Below, one piece after another: positions 31,833 through 40,728 of a stretch of DNA of 64,000 nt. Positions within the stretch are counted from its first letter, which is position 1, and the number at the start of each line of letters is the position of its first letter. The position numbers were made by a program, and so were the translations under genes. The notes beneath the pieces are model-generated. The model saw only the letters and a program-made list of their open reading frames with translations, did not search any database and had not been told where the DNA came from. The DNA lies in NCBI RefSeq assembly GCF_900188035.1, contig NZ_FZNN01000001.1, positions 372,001-436,000 of the forward strand. Reading direction: 5' to 3'. The stretch is from Puniceibacterium sediminis. GTDB lineage: Bacteria > Pseudomonadota > Alphaproteobacteria > Rhodobacterales > Rhodobacteraceae.

Positions 31833-34800
31833 ATGGCCATTTACGCAAGCATCCACCACCTTACGCATTACAAGTACGACCGCAATGTCACGATGGGGCC
31901 TCAGATCATCCGCCTGCGACCTGCGCCCTATAGCCGGACGCGCGTGATTTCGCATTCGCTGAAGGTGTCGCCGCAGCCGCATTTCGTGAACCACCAGCAG
32001 GACCCTTATGGCAACTGGCTGTCGCGGTACGTGTTCCCCGAGCCAGTGCGCGAGTTCAAGATCGAGGTGGACGTGGTGGCCGATATGTCGGTCTACAACC
32101 CGTTCGATTTCTTCGTCGAGGATAGCGCCGAATTCTATCCCTTCAAATACCCGGCTGATCTGGTCGAGGACCTGTCGATCTATCGCCGCGCCGATCCGGC
32201 CACTCCGATGCTGGCGGATTTCATTCGGCAGATCCCGACGGAGAAGACCCGGATCGTCGACTGGCTGGTGATGTTGAACGCCAAGGTGGCGAGCGATATC
32301 GAATATACCATCCGCATGGAAGCCGGGGTGCAGTCGCCCGAAGAGACCCTGCAAAAGGCGCTGGGGTCGTGCCGGGATTCAAGCTGGCTGCTGGTCAATG
32401 TGCTGCGGCACCTTGGTCTGGCTGCGCGGTTTGTGTCGGGCTATCTGATCCAGCTGAAGCCGGATCTTCAGGCGCTGGACGGCCCGTCTGGGACGGAAAA
32501 CGATTTCACCGATCTGCATGCCTGGGTCGAGGTCTATCTGCCCGGCGCGGGCTGGATCGGGCTGGACCCGACATCGGGGTTGTTCGCGGGGGAATCGCAT
32601 ATCCCGCTGGCCGCGACGCCGCATTTCCAGAATGCCGCCCCCATTTCCGGCGGCTATCAGGCGCAGGGCACGCCCGAGGTCGAATTCGAATTCGACATGA
32701 CGGTGACCCGCGTGGCGGAACACCCGCGCATCACCAAGCCGTTTTCCGAAGAAAGCTGGCAGCGGCTGAACGCGCTGGGCAAGCAGGTCGACACCGAGCT
32801 TGAGACTGGCGATGTGCGGCTGACCATGGGCGGCGAGCCGACGTTCGTTTCGATCGATGACTATGAGGCCGCCGAGTGGAACACCGCCGCCGTGGGCCCG
32901 ACCAAGCGCGGGCTGGCCGACCAGTTGATCCGCCGGTTGCGTGACAAGTTCGCACCGGGCGGGTTCCTGCATTATGGGCAGGGCAAGTGGTATCCCGGCG
33001 AGACGCTGCCGCGCTGGACCTTTTCGCTGTACTGGCGCAAGGACGAAAAGCCGATCTGGGCCGATGCCAACCTTGTCGCGCTGGAGAATGCCGAGACCGG
33101 GGCCGATGCCGAAAAGGCCGGTGAGTTCATCGCGCGCTTTGCCGAGGAGCTGGGGATCGAGCCGGATATGGCCGTGCCCGCCTATGAGGACCCTGCCGAG
33201 TGGATCATCAAGGAAGGCAATCTGCCCGAGAATGTGACGCCGGAGAATTCCAAGCTGAAGGACCCCGAGGAACGCCATCGCATGGCGCGGGTGTTCGGGC
33301 GCGGGTTGACGGAACCCTCGGGTTTTGTGCTGCCGATCCAGCGCTGGCAGTCCAAGGCCTCGGGTCGCAAGTGGCGGTCTGAAAAGTGGAACCTGCGGCG
33401 CGGGCATGTCTATCTGGTGCCGGGGGATTCGCCTGTCGGCTATCGTATCCCGCTGGGGGCGCTGCCCTATGTGCCGCCTGCGGCCTATCCCTATACCTAT
33501 ATCACCGATCCCAGCGTTCACCGCGATCCGCTGCCCGACTATGATCAGGGTGGTGCAACGCCCGAGGTGTCCGCCGGTCACAAGCAGCCGGTATCGGCCC
33601 CGTCCGAGCAGAAGGCCGTGCAGGATGTGATCGAGCAGGAGCTTGGCGGCGTTGGCGGGGCCGTGCGCACCGCGATGACGGTCGAGCCGCGCGATGGCAA
33701 GCTGTGTGTGTTCATGCCGCCTGTCGAGGACATGGAGGACTATCTGGACCTGATCGCCGCCGCCGAACGCACGGCCAAGGCGCTGGGCCTGCCGATCCAT
33801 ATCGAGGGCTACGCGCCGCCGCATGATCCGCGCATCAACGTGATCCGTGTGGCACCCGACCCCGGCGTGATCGAGGTGAACATCCACCCCGCCGACAATT
33901 GGGACGACTGCGTGGCGACGACCGAGGCGATCTATGAAGAGGCACGTCAGTGCCGTCTGGGGGCCGACAAGTTCATGATCGACGGTCGCCATACCGGCAC
34001 CGGTGGCGGCAACCATGTGGTTGTGGGCGGGGCGACGCCCAATGACAGCCCGTTCCTGCGCCGTCCCGATCTGTTGAAATCGCTGATCCTGACGTGGCAG
34101 CGGCACCCGTCGCTGTCCTATCTGTTTGCCGGGATGTTCATCGGGCCGACGTCGCAGGCACCCCGTATCGACGAGGCGCGGCACGACACGCTCTATGAGC
34201 TTGAGATCGCGCTGAGCCAGATACCGGACCCTTCGAGCGGCACACCGCCGCCGCCATGGCTGGTGGACCGGTTGCTGCGCAACATGATGACGGATGTGAC
34301 CGGGAACACCCACCGGGCCGAGATCTGCATCGACAAGCTGTTTTCGCCCGATGGCCCCACGGGGCGGTTGGGGCTGGTGGAATTCCGCGGGTTCGAGATG
34401 CCGCCGGACCCCAAGATGTCGCTGGCCCAACAGGTGCTGATCCGGGCGATCATCGCGCGGTGCTGGAATGCGCCTATTCAGGGCACTCCGGTGCGCTGGG
34501 GGACGGAATTGCACGACCGGTACATGCTGCCGCATTACCTGTGGCAGGATTTCCTGGACCTGCTGCGGGATCTGGATCTGCACGGCTTCAAGCTCGACCC
34601 CGAATGGTTTGTCGCGCAGAAGGAATTCCGCTTTCCGTTCTGCGGGCAGGTGGAATACGAGGGCGCGCATCTGGAAATCCGGCAGGCGCTGGAGCCCTGG
34701 CATGTGCTGGGTGAAACCGGGGCAATCGGCGGGACCGTGCGTTATACGGATTCCTCGGCGGAGCGGATGCAGGTCCAGCTGACCACATCCAACCCGGAAC

Positions 34801-35180
34801 GCTATGGCGTGACCTGCAATGGCCGCACCGTGCCGCTGCGCCGCACCGACACCAGCGGTGTTTCGGTCGCGGGTGTGCGGTTCAAGGCATGGCAACCGGC
34901 CGAGGCGCTGCACCCGACGCTGCCGGTGGATGCGCCGCTGACCTTTGACATCTTTGACAAATGGTCGGGCAGGGCGCTGGGCGGTTGTGTTTATCACGTG
35001 GCGCATCCGGGCGGGCGGAACTATGAAACCTTCCCGGTCAATGGCAACGAAGCCGAGGCCCGCCGTCTGGCGCGGTTCGAGGCGCTGGGCCACACGCCCG
35101 GGGCCTATTGGCCGCCGCAGGAACAGACCCACCCCGAGTTTCCCATGACGCTTGACCTGCGTCGGGCACCCGGGATCTGA
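31833..35180 (+). CDS. transglutaminase-like protein with DUF2126
   Basis: A 1115-residue cytosolic-looking protein without a signal peptide. Residues 1-90 are the bacterial transglutaminase N-domain. About 120-330 is the transglutaminase/protease-like core with triad C180 (GSCRDSSW), H229 (DLHAWVEV) and D245 (GLDPTSG). The remainder is DUF2126 (LTMGGEPTFVSIDD; HTGTGGGNHVV; GNTHRAEICIDKLFSPDG), a region with glutamine-synthetase-like/amidoligase character by family knowledge. It is first of a three-gene set with an ATP-grasp/alpha-E protein and a second transglutaminase. These are thought to make or trim an unknown peptide or amide; the product is not known. Confidence 0.88.
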   Translation: MAIYASIHHLTHYKYDRNVTMGPQIIRLRPAPYSRTRVISHSLKVSPQPHFVNHQQDPYGNWLSRYVFPEPVREFKIEVDVVADMSVYNPFDFFVEDSAEFYPFKYPADLVEDLSIYRRADPATPMLADFIRQIPTEKTRIVDWLVMLNAKVASDIEYTIRMEAGVQSPEETLQKALGSCRDSSWLLVNVLRHLGLAARFVSGYLIQLKPDLQALDGPSGTENDFTDLHAWVEVYLPGAGWIGLDPTSGLFAGESHIPLAATPHFQNAAPISGGYQAQGTPEVEFEFDMTVTRVAEHPRITKPFSEESWQRLNALGKQVDTELETGDVRLTMGGEPTFVSIDDYEAAEWNTAAVGPTKRGLADQLIRRLRDKFAPGGFLHYGQGKWYPGETLPRWTFSLYWRKDEKPIWADANLVALENAETGADAEKAGEFIARFAEELGIEPDMAVPAYEDPAEWIIKEGNLPENVTPENSKLKDPEERHRMARVFGRGLTEPSGFVLPIQRWQSKASGRKWRSEKWNLRRGHVYLVPGDSPVGYRIPLGALPYVPPAAYPYTYITDPSVHRDPLPDYDQGGATPEVSAGHKQPVSAPSEQKAVQDVIEQELGGVGGAVRTAMTVEPRDGKLCVFMPPVEDMEDYLDLIAAAERTAKALGLPIHIEGYAPPHDPRINVIRVAPDPGVIEVNIHPADNWDDCVATTEAIYEEARQCRLGADKFMIDGRHTGTGGGNHVVVGGATPNDSPFLRRPDLLKSLILTWQRHPSLSYLFAGMFIGPTSQAPRIDEARHDTLYELEIALSQIPDPSSGTPPPPWLVDRLLRNMMTDVTGNTHRAEICIDKLFSPDGPTGRLGLVEFRGFEMPPDPKMSLAQQVLIRAIIARCWNAPIQGTPVRWGTELHDRYMLPHYLWQDFLDLLRDLDLHGFKLDPEWFVAQKEFRFPFCGQVEYEGAHLEIRQALEPWHVLGETGAIGGTVRYTDSSAERMQVQLTTSNPERYGVTCNGRTVPLRRTDTSGVSVAGVRFKAWQPAEALHPTLPVDAPLTFDIFDKWSGRALGGCVYHVAHPGGRNYETFPVNGNEAEARRLARFEALGHTPGAYWPPQEQTHPEFPMTLDLRRAPGI

Positions 35181-35184
35181 GCCA

Positions 35185-37581
35185 GTGGAAGCTGCCAGTA
35201 CCACCGAAAATGACGCCATAGCCGCGCTGATCCGCGGCTATGGCATTCCTGCGGGCGTGTCGGACGAGATGATCGGCGCGGATGGACAGCTGCGCCCGGT
35301 CTGGCGCCCCTTTTTGCAGCGTTTTGCCAAGCTGAGCGCCGAGGATATCGCGCGCCGGTTTGACCGGGGCGACCGGTATCTGCGCGACGCAGGTGTGTTC
35401 TATCGCCAGTACCGCGAGGCGGATTCGACCGAACGGGACTGGCCGCTGAGCCATGTGCCGGTGCTGATCGACGAAAAGGAATGGACGCAGATCAGTGCCG
35501 GGCTGCGCCAGCGCGCCGATCTGCTGGAAATGGTGGCGCGGGATCTGTACGGGCCGGGCAATCTGGTGCGCAACGGGATGCTGCCGACCGAACTGGTGGC
35601 GGGCAACCCGGCCTGGCTGCGCCCGATGGTGGGGATCGAACCCAGCTCGGGGCATTTCCTGAACTTTGTGGCGTTCGAGCTGGGGCGCAATCCGGATGGG
35701 TCGTGGTTTGTGCTGGGCGACCGGACAGAGGCGCCATCGGGGGCCGGATTCGCGCTGGAAAACCGGGTGGCCACCATGCGCACCTTTTCCGACCCGTTCC
35801 CGCATGGCACGATCTACCGGCTGGCAGAGTTCTTTCGCGATTTCCGCGATGCGATGCAGGCCGGGCGTTCAGGGCCCGACACCCGCGCGGCGATCCTGAC
35901 CGCCGGGATCGGGACCGAGACCTATTTCGAACATGCCTATATCGCCCGCTACCTTGGCCTCATGCTGCTTGAGGGCGAGGATCTGGTGGTCGAGCAGGGG
36001 CGTACAATGGTGCGAACTGTTTCTGGCAACAAACCGGTTTCGGTGCTGTGGCGGCGGATGGATGCGGCCTTTACCGATCCGCTGGAGCTGAATGACAAGA
36101 GCCAGATCGGCACGCCGGGATTGGTGAGTTCGATCCGGTCGGGGCATCTGTCGATGTTCAACGCGCTTGGCACGGGTGTTTTGCAGACGCGGGCGTTTCT
36201 GGCGTTTCTGCCGCGTATTGCGCGCGAATTGCAGGGGCAGCCACTGATGCTGCCGAATATCGCGACATGGTGGTGCGGGTCACCCAAGGAGCGCGCCTAT
36301 GTGCAGGCGCATTCCGACCGGATGACCATCGGCGATGCGCTGGCGCAGGATCTGCCGTTCGAGGTGGATAACGGCACGGTCATTGCGGGGCGTTTCCCGG
36401 ATGGCAGCACCGCCAATATCGCCGAACTTCTGGCGGCACAGGGCCCTGCGCTGGTCGGACAAGAGGCGGTGAGCCTGTCCACGACGCCGGTCCATGAGGA
36501 CGGTCGGCTGGTGCCGCGCCCGGTCATGTTGCGGGTGTTTGCCGCGCGCACGGCGCAGGGCTGGTCGATCATGCCGGGGGGCTATGCGCGGATCGGGCCC
36601 AGAGGTGATGCCACGGCACTGTCGCTGCGCAGCGGCGGGTCGGTGGCCGATGTCTGGATCGTGGCGGACCGCAATGTGCCGACCGATCACGTCACCAAGA
36701 CCGAGAGCCAGTTTCAGCGGGCAAGGCCCAGCATGCTGCCGTCGCGTGCGGCGGATAACCTTTATTGGATGGGGCGTTACGTGGAACGGGCCGAGGGGCT
36801 GATCCGGCTGGCGCGCGCCTACCATATGCGGCTGGCTGAGGCCGGTGTGCCGGACGATCTGCGGGTGGCACGGATTGCGAAGTATCTGGAGAGTTCCGGG
36901 GTCGATCTGGACACGGCGGTGCCACGGGAGATTTTGGGGCATATCCAGCACGCCATTCGTTGCGCCGCCAAGGTGCGGGACCGGTTTTCCATCGACGGCT
37001 GGATCGCGCTGCGGTCTCTTGAAGAGGAAATCGCCGATGCCCGCGCGCCGCTGCCGGGGGACGAAGCCGCGCGGGCGCTTGGGCTGATGCTGCGCGGTAC
37101 GGCGGCGTTTGGGGGCCTTGTGCATGACAACATGTACCGCTTTGTCGGCTGGCGATTCCTGAGCCTGGGGCGGGCGCTGGAGCGTGCACAGGCGATGACC
37201 CGTCTGCTGGCCGATTTCGCCGCGCCAAACGCGCCAGAGGGCAGTTTCGACATCGCGATCGAGGTGGGGGATTCCGTGATGACCCATCGCCGCCGTTATC
37301 TGATTCAGACCAACCGCAATACGGTCATCGATCTGCTGGCGCTGGACCACCGAAACCCGCGTTCGGTGCGCTATCAGGTCAGCACGGCCCGCCGGTTGGT
37401 TGCCGAACTGCCCGACGCCGATGTGAACGGCGAACTTTCCGAATTGGCGCGCGCGATCCTGCGGGTGGAAACCCGGCTGGCTGTTGCGGATCCGGCGACG
37501 CTGGACACCGACAAACTGCTGTCGATGTCACGCTCAATCGGGCGGGTGTCTGATATGCTGACCCGGACCTATCTGACGTGA
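35185..37581 (+). CDS. circularly permuted type 2 ATP-grasp / alpha-E domain fusion
   Basis: About 798 residues. The N-terminal part, to about residue 490, is a circularly permuted ATP-grasp ligase (GDRYLRDAGVFYR, LGDRTEAPSGAGFALENR, PNIATWWCG, VMLRVFAA). The C-terminal part, about 510-798, is a helical alpha-E domain (SRAADNLYWMGRYVERAEGLIR; DNMYRFVGWRFLSLGRALERAQ). In many bacteria these are separate genes. The start is uncertain: GTG at 35185 has GGGA upstream and gives a family-like N-terminus, whereas the ATG at 35152 would overlap the previous gene by 29 bp and lacks a ribosome site. Such ligases form amide bonds using ATP; the substrate is unknown. Confidence 0.82.
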   Translation: MEAASTTENDAIAALIRGYGIPAGVSDEMIGADGQLRPVWRPFLQRFAKLSAEDIARRFDRGDRYLRDAGVFYRQYREADSTERDWPLSHVPVLIDEKEWTQISAGLRQRADLLEMVARDLYGPGNLVRNGMLPTELVAGNPAWLRPMVGIEPSSGHFLNFVAFELGRNPDGSWFVLGDRTEAPSGAGFALENRVATMRTFSDPFPHGTIYRLAEFFRDFRDAMQAGRSGPDTRAAILTAGIGTETYFEHAYIARYLGLMLLEGEDLVVEQGRTMVRTVSGNKPVSVLWRRMDAAFTDPLELNDKSQIGTPGLVSSIRSGHLSMFNALGTGVLQTRAFLAFLPRIARELQGQPLMLPNIATWWCGSPKERAYVQAHSDRMTIGDALAQDLPFEVDNGTVIAGRFPDGSTANIAELLAAQGPALVGQEAVSLSTTPVHEDGRLVPRPVMLRVFAARTAQGWSIMPGGYARIGPRGDATALSLRSGGSVADVWIVADRNVPTDHVTKTESQFQRARPSMLPSRAADNLYWMGRYVERAEGLIRLARAYHMRLAEAGVPDDLRVARIAKYLESSGVDLDTAVPREILGHIQHAIRCAAKVRDRFSIDGWIALRSLEEEIADARAPLPGDEAARALGLMLRGTAAFGGLVHDNMYRFVGWRFLSLGRALERAQAMTRLLADFAAPNAPEGSFDIAIEVGDSVMTHRRRYLIQTNRNTVIDLLALDHRNPRSVRYQVSTARRLVAELPDADVNGELSELARAILRVETRLAVADPATLDTDKLLSMSRSIGRVSDMLTRTYLT

Positions 37582-37585
37582 CGCC

Positions 37586-38467
37586 ATGCTGTATGACATA
37601 AAACTGATCATCACCTACAACTACGCCGCCCCGTCGATGCAGGCGCGCAATGTGCTGCGGGTGCTGCCGCTGAACCGGTCCGGAGAGCAGCGGCGCATCA
37701 CCGGCGAGGTGAGCTTTGATCCGAAGCCGCAGGAACGTGTCGACTGGACCGATTTCTTTGGCAATGCGATGACCGAGATCGCCTTTGTGCAGCCGCTGAC
37801 CAAACTGACCGTGCAGGTGCAATCGCGGGTCGAGCGGATCGCGCAGGCGCCGCAGCTGGATCTGTCGCCGACCCGGCCGCGTCTGGCGCAGGAGTTGGCG
37901 GACATGCCCGGTCTTGACGCCGACAGCCCGCATCATTTCCTGGCGCCGTCGCCCCGGGTGGGGTTCGATGGTGCGATCACGCAGTTCGTTGGCGGCATCC
38001 TTCGGGAGGGGGGAACGGTGCTTGCGGCGATGCGCGATGTCGGCCGCGCGCTGCACCAGGAGATGCGCTTTGATTCCAAGGCGACGGACGTGAACACCCC
38101 CCCGGCGGAGTCGTTCCGTAACCGCCACGGCGTCTGTCAGGATTTCAGCCATGTGATGATTGCGGGGCTGCGGGCGCATGGCATCCCGGCGGGATATGTC
38201 AGTGGCTTTCTGCGCACCGAACCACCCGAAGGCCAGCCGCGTCTGGAGGGGGCGGATGCGATGCACGCCTGGGTGCGGGTCTGGTGCGGGGCAGAGGTTG
38301 GCTGGATCGAATATGATCCCACCAACGACCTGATGGTGGGCGCGGATCATGTGGTTGTCGCCGTCGGGCGCGACTATTCCGACGTGGCCCCGGTCAAGGG
38401 GGCGGTGCGGTCATCGGGCGGGCAGAAAAGCCGCCACACCGTGGACATGGTGCCGCTGCCGGGCTGA
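37586..38467 (+). CDS. transglutaminase-like cysteine hydrolase
   Basis: A 293-residue transglutaminase-fold protein with an N-terminal bacterial transglutaminase domain and the triad C184 (HGVCQDFSH), H227 (MHAWVRV) and D244 (EYDPTND). In most bacterial members the Cys attacks amide bonds, so peptidase or acyltransfer activity is expected. It starts 4 bp after the ATP-grasp/alpha-E gene and closes this three-gene set. There is no signal peptide, so it should act in the cytoplasm. Confidence 0.9.
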   Translation: MLYDIKLIITYNYAAPSMQARNVLRVLPLNRSGEQRRITGEVSFDPKPQERVDWTDFFGNAMTEIAFVQPLTKLTVQVQSRVERIAQAPQLDLSPTRPRLAQELADMPGLDADSPHHFLAPSPRVGFDGAITQFVGGILREGGTVLAAMRDVGRALHQEMRFDSKATDVNTPPAESFRNRHGVCQDFSHVMIAGLRAHGIPAGYVSGFLRTEPPEGQPRLEGADAMHAWVRVWCGAEVGWIEYDPTNDLMVGADHVVVAVGRDYSDVAPVKGAVRSSGGQKSRHTVDMVPLPG

Positions 38468-38538
38468 GGGGGTTGCGCCCGGATGCCCGGGCGACAGTGC
38501 CGCCGGGGGATTGTTCGAAAGACATTTTTGCCTCCGGC

Positions 38539-38602
38539 GGGAATATTTTCGGGCAGATGAAGGCAGGGCTGGTTCCCTGCTTCTTCTCTTTCGAAATACG
38601 CG
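38539..38602 (+). repeat. dispersed intergenic repeat, copy C
   Basis: GGGAATATTTTCGGGCAGAT opens the copy and CTTCTTCTCTTTCGAAATAC closes it. The central hairpin is AAGGCAGGG with CCCTGCTT. It matches copy B (17890-17954) at most positions and differs mainly in the loop, with compensating stem changes. It lies between the stops of the convergent transglutaminase and ugpC-like genes, where it could terminate transcription in both directions. Confidence 0.62.
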
Positions 38603-38631
38603 CCGTCGTGGTCGGCTGCCGCGCCGCCGGA

Positions 38632-39684
38632 TCAGCGCAGCCGTGCGCCGGTTTCACTGTCAAAGAAAAAGACATGCTCGGGCGCGATGCTGACCCCCAG
38701 CCTGTCGCCCGAGCGTGAACGGGTTTCGCCGCGCTCTTCGACAACCATCTTTTCCCCCGTCGGTGTCACGAGGTGGGCATAGGATACGCCGCCAAGGCTT
38801 TCGCTGAGATCGACGGTCAGCGGGCCACCCTGTGTGACGGTCAGGTGTTCGGGGCGCAGGCCGACATCGACGGCCATTCCGGGGCGCGCCGAGGCAGGTG
38901 CCGGTACGGTCAGGTCCAGCCCCGCGACGGTGACGCCCTGCGGCGTGACCGTGCCCGGCAGAAAGTTCATCGCGGGCGAGCCGATGAAGCCCGCGACAAA
39001 GCGGTTGTCGGGGTTGCGGTAAAGGTCCATCGGCGCGCCGACCTGTTCGATATGACCGGCGCGCAGCACGACGATCTTGTCGGCCAGGGTCATCGCCTCG
39101 ACCTGATCATGGGTCACGTAGATCATCGTCGCGCCGATTTCCTTGTGCAGGCGGGCGATTTCGACCCGCATTTCCACGCGTAGTTCGGCGTCAAGGTTGG
39201 ACAGCGGTTCGTCGAACAGGAAGACTTCGGGGCCGCGCACGATGGCGCGCCCGATCGACACGCGCTGGCGCTGACCACCCGAAAGCGCGGCAGGCTTGCG
39301 TTTGAGGTAGGGATCGAGTTTCAGAATGCGGCTCGCCTCGGCCACTTTTGCGCGGATCTCGGCCTTGGGGTGGCGGTTCATCTTGAGCCCGAAGCCCATG
39401 TTTTCCTCGACCGTCATGTGGGGGTAGAGCGCGTAGGTCTGGAACACCATCGCCACGCCACGTTCCGCTGGGTCGAGCCGGGTGACGTCGCGGTCACCGA
39501 TCTGGATGGTGCCGCTGCTGGTATCCTCAAGCCCGGCGACCATCCGCAGCAGCGTGGACTTGCCGCAGCCAGAGGGGCCGACAAAGACGCAGAATTCGCC
39601 GTCGTCGATCGCGAGGTCCAGACCGTGGATCACCTGGACTTCGCCATAGCGTTTGATCGCGCCGTTCAGTGTCACTTGGGACAT
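38632..39684 (-). CDS. ugpC: sugar ABC transporter ATP-binding protein, UgpC/MalK type
   Basis: A 350-residue ATPase with Walker A GPSGCGKST, signature LSGGQRQRVSIGRAIV, Walker B FLFDEPLSNLD and the switch YVTHDQ. A C-terminal OB-type regulatory domain from about residue 235 (FIGSPAMNFLPG, VGLRPEHL) is typical of MalK/UgpC. It lies in the IclR gene's transcript, divergent from the binding-protein and permease genes, and should energise that galactoside importer. AGGAGG-type pairing is seen upstream (CTCCCT on the plus strand). Confidence 0.92.
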   Translation of the reverse strand: MSQVTLNGAIKRYGEVQVIHGLDLAIDDGEFCVFVGPSGCGKSTLLRMVAGLEDTSSGTIQIGDRDVTRLDPAERGVAMVFQTYALYPHMTVEENMGFGLKMNRHPKAEIRAKVAEASRILKLDPYLKRKPAALSGGQRQRVSIGRAIVRGPEVFLFDEPLSNLDAELRVEMRVEIARLHKEIGATMIYVTHDQVEAMTLADKIVVLRAGHIEQVGAPMDLYRNPDNRFVAGFIGSPAMNFLPGTVTPQGVTVAGLDLTVPAPASARPGMAVDVGLRPEHLTVTQGGPLTVDLSESLGGVSYAHLVTPTGEKMVVEERGETRSRSGDRLGVSIAPEHVFFFDSETGARLR

Positions 39685-39687
39685 GGT

Positions 39688-40551
39688 TCAGGCTCCTCCC
39701 TGAGGTGTGGTTTCTGACTGTGGAAAGGCCCATGTTTCGGCCTCGTCCGCGATGGCGCGGGCGGTGGTCTGCAACTGCGGGGCCAGCAGGCCCAGCTGGC
39801 TGATATCGGTGCGGGTCGTTGTTGAGGTGACGGAGAGCGCGCCAAGAAGGCGGCGTTTTGCGGTGAGGATCGGAACGGCGACGCAGATGATGCCGGGTTC
39901 GTGTTCTTCGTTGTCAAAGCCGTATCCGCGGGCGCGGATCGCATCCAGTTCGCGGCGCAGGCTGTCTGCGTCGCAAAAGGTGTGTTCGGTGAACCGGTGC
40001 CAGGATTGTTGTGCCAGCGCGCGGTCCAGATCTTCGGGCGGGAGATGCGCGAGCATGACCTTGCCCACGCCGGTGCAATAGGCCGGGCCGATCTTGCCCG
40101 CCTGGCTGAACATCTCGACCGGCTGGCGGGCGTTGCGTTTGTCGACATAGAGCACCTGAGCATGGTCGAACTGCGCAAGGTGCACGGTTTCCCCGACCAA
40201 GGCGCTGAGCCGGTCCAGATGGGTGCGCGCGATGGGGGCAAGCGAGGACTGCGCCCAGGCGGCATGGGCAAGCCGCACCAGCCGGATGCCGGGCGCATAG
40301 GTGCTGCGCTCTGGATCAAAGGTCAGCATGCGCTGATTGGTGAGCGTTTGCAGGAACCGGTAGAGCGTTGCCTTGGGGTAGGGGGTGTCGGCCAGCAGTT
40401 CGGAGAACCGCACCGGCCGACCGTAGGAGGCGACGCTGTCCAGCACCTCGAGCGCCTTGCCGACGGTGCCATCACCGGCCGTTGCGCCCGCCCGGGTGCC
40501 CGTCGGTGCGCCAATCGGAGCGCCAGTCGCGGTTTGACCGGTTTGTGCCAT
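39688..40551 (-). CDS. IclR family transcriptional regulator of the galactoside locus
   Basis: A 287-residue IclR regulator. A 30-residue Gly/Ala/Thr-rich N-terminal extension precedes the winged helix (VGKALEVLDSV; YPKATLYRFLQTLTNQRML), and the effector domain contains YCTGVGKVMLAHL and ARGYGFDNEEHEPG. It is divergent from the sugar-binding-protein gene and shares its control region, which holds a strong palindrome at 40665-40683. A repressor released by a galactose-pathway compound is the likely mode. Confidence 0.9.
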   Translation of the reverse strand: MAQTGQTATGAPIGAPTGTRAGATAGDGTVGKALEVLDSVASYGRPVRFSELLADTPYPKATLYRFLQTLTNQRMLTFDPERSTYAPGIRLVRLAHAAWAQSSLAPIARTHLDRLSALVGETVHLAQFDHAQVLYVDKRNARQPVEMFSQAGKIGPAYCTGVGKVMLAHLPPEDLDRALAQQSWHRFTEHTFCDADSLRRELDAIRARGYGFDNEEHEPGIICVAVPILTAKRRLLGALSVTSTTTRTDISQLGLLAPQLQTTARAIADEAETWAFPQSETTPQGGA

Positions 40552-40616
40552 TCTCTGAATCCTCCCTGCCGTGGCGATTGCTGTGGCTGTCTATCTGGCT
40601 GTCGCAGTCACGGCTG

Positions 40617-40646
40617 TTGACAACCATAGGCGAGTCGCGGTTATAT
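40617..40646 (+). promoter_or_regulatory. predicted sigma-70-type promoter of the galactoside operon
   Basis: A consensus TTGACA at 40617-40622 is followed after 18 bp by TTATAT at 40641-40646, about 83 bp before the binding-protein start codon. The palindrome at 40665-40683 lies just downstream of the expected start point. The call rests on sequence match alone. Confidence 0.55.
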
Positions 40647-40664
40647 TTTCAATATACAAAACAA

Positions 40665-40683
40665 GGTTTCAAATATTGGAACC
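40665..40683. promoter_or_regulatory. probable IclR operator
   Basis: GGTTTCAAATATTGGAACC matches its reverse complement at 16 of 18 non-central positions and sits between the divergent IclR and sugar-binding-protein genes, just downstream of a good promoter. IclR-family sites are commonly A/T-centred palindromes of this size. A flanking CAATAT (40650-40655) pairs with ATATTG (40673-40678), adding a second, wider dyad. Confidence 0.6.
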
Positions 40684-40728
40684 AATTATTGTGCGAATTG
40701 ACTTTGGAAACTCTCGGGAGGAGACCCA

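Noticed and set aside
32379-35219. A 946-codon open frame on the minus strand, opposite the DUF2126 gene.
   Set aside because: It is a GC-rich antisense shadow; its translation is Arg/His/Pro/Gln-rich with no domain, while the plus strand has complete transglutaminase and DUF2126 motifs.
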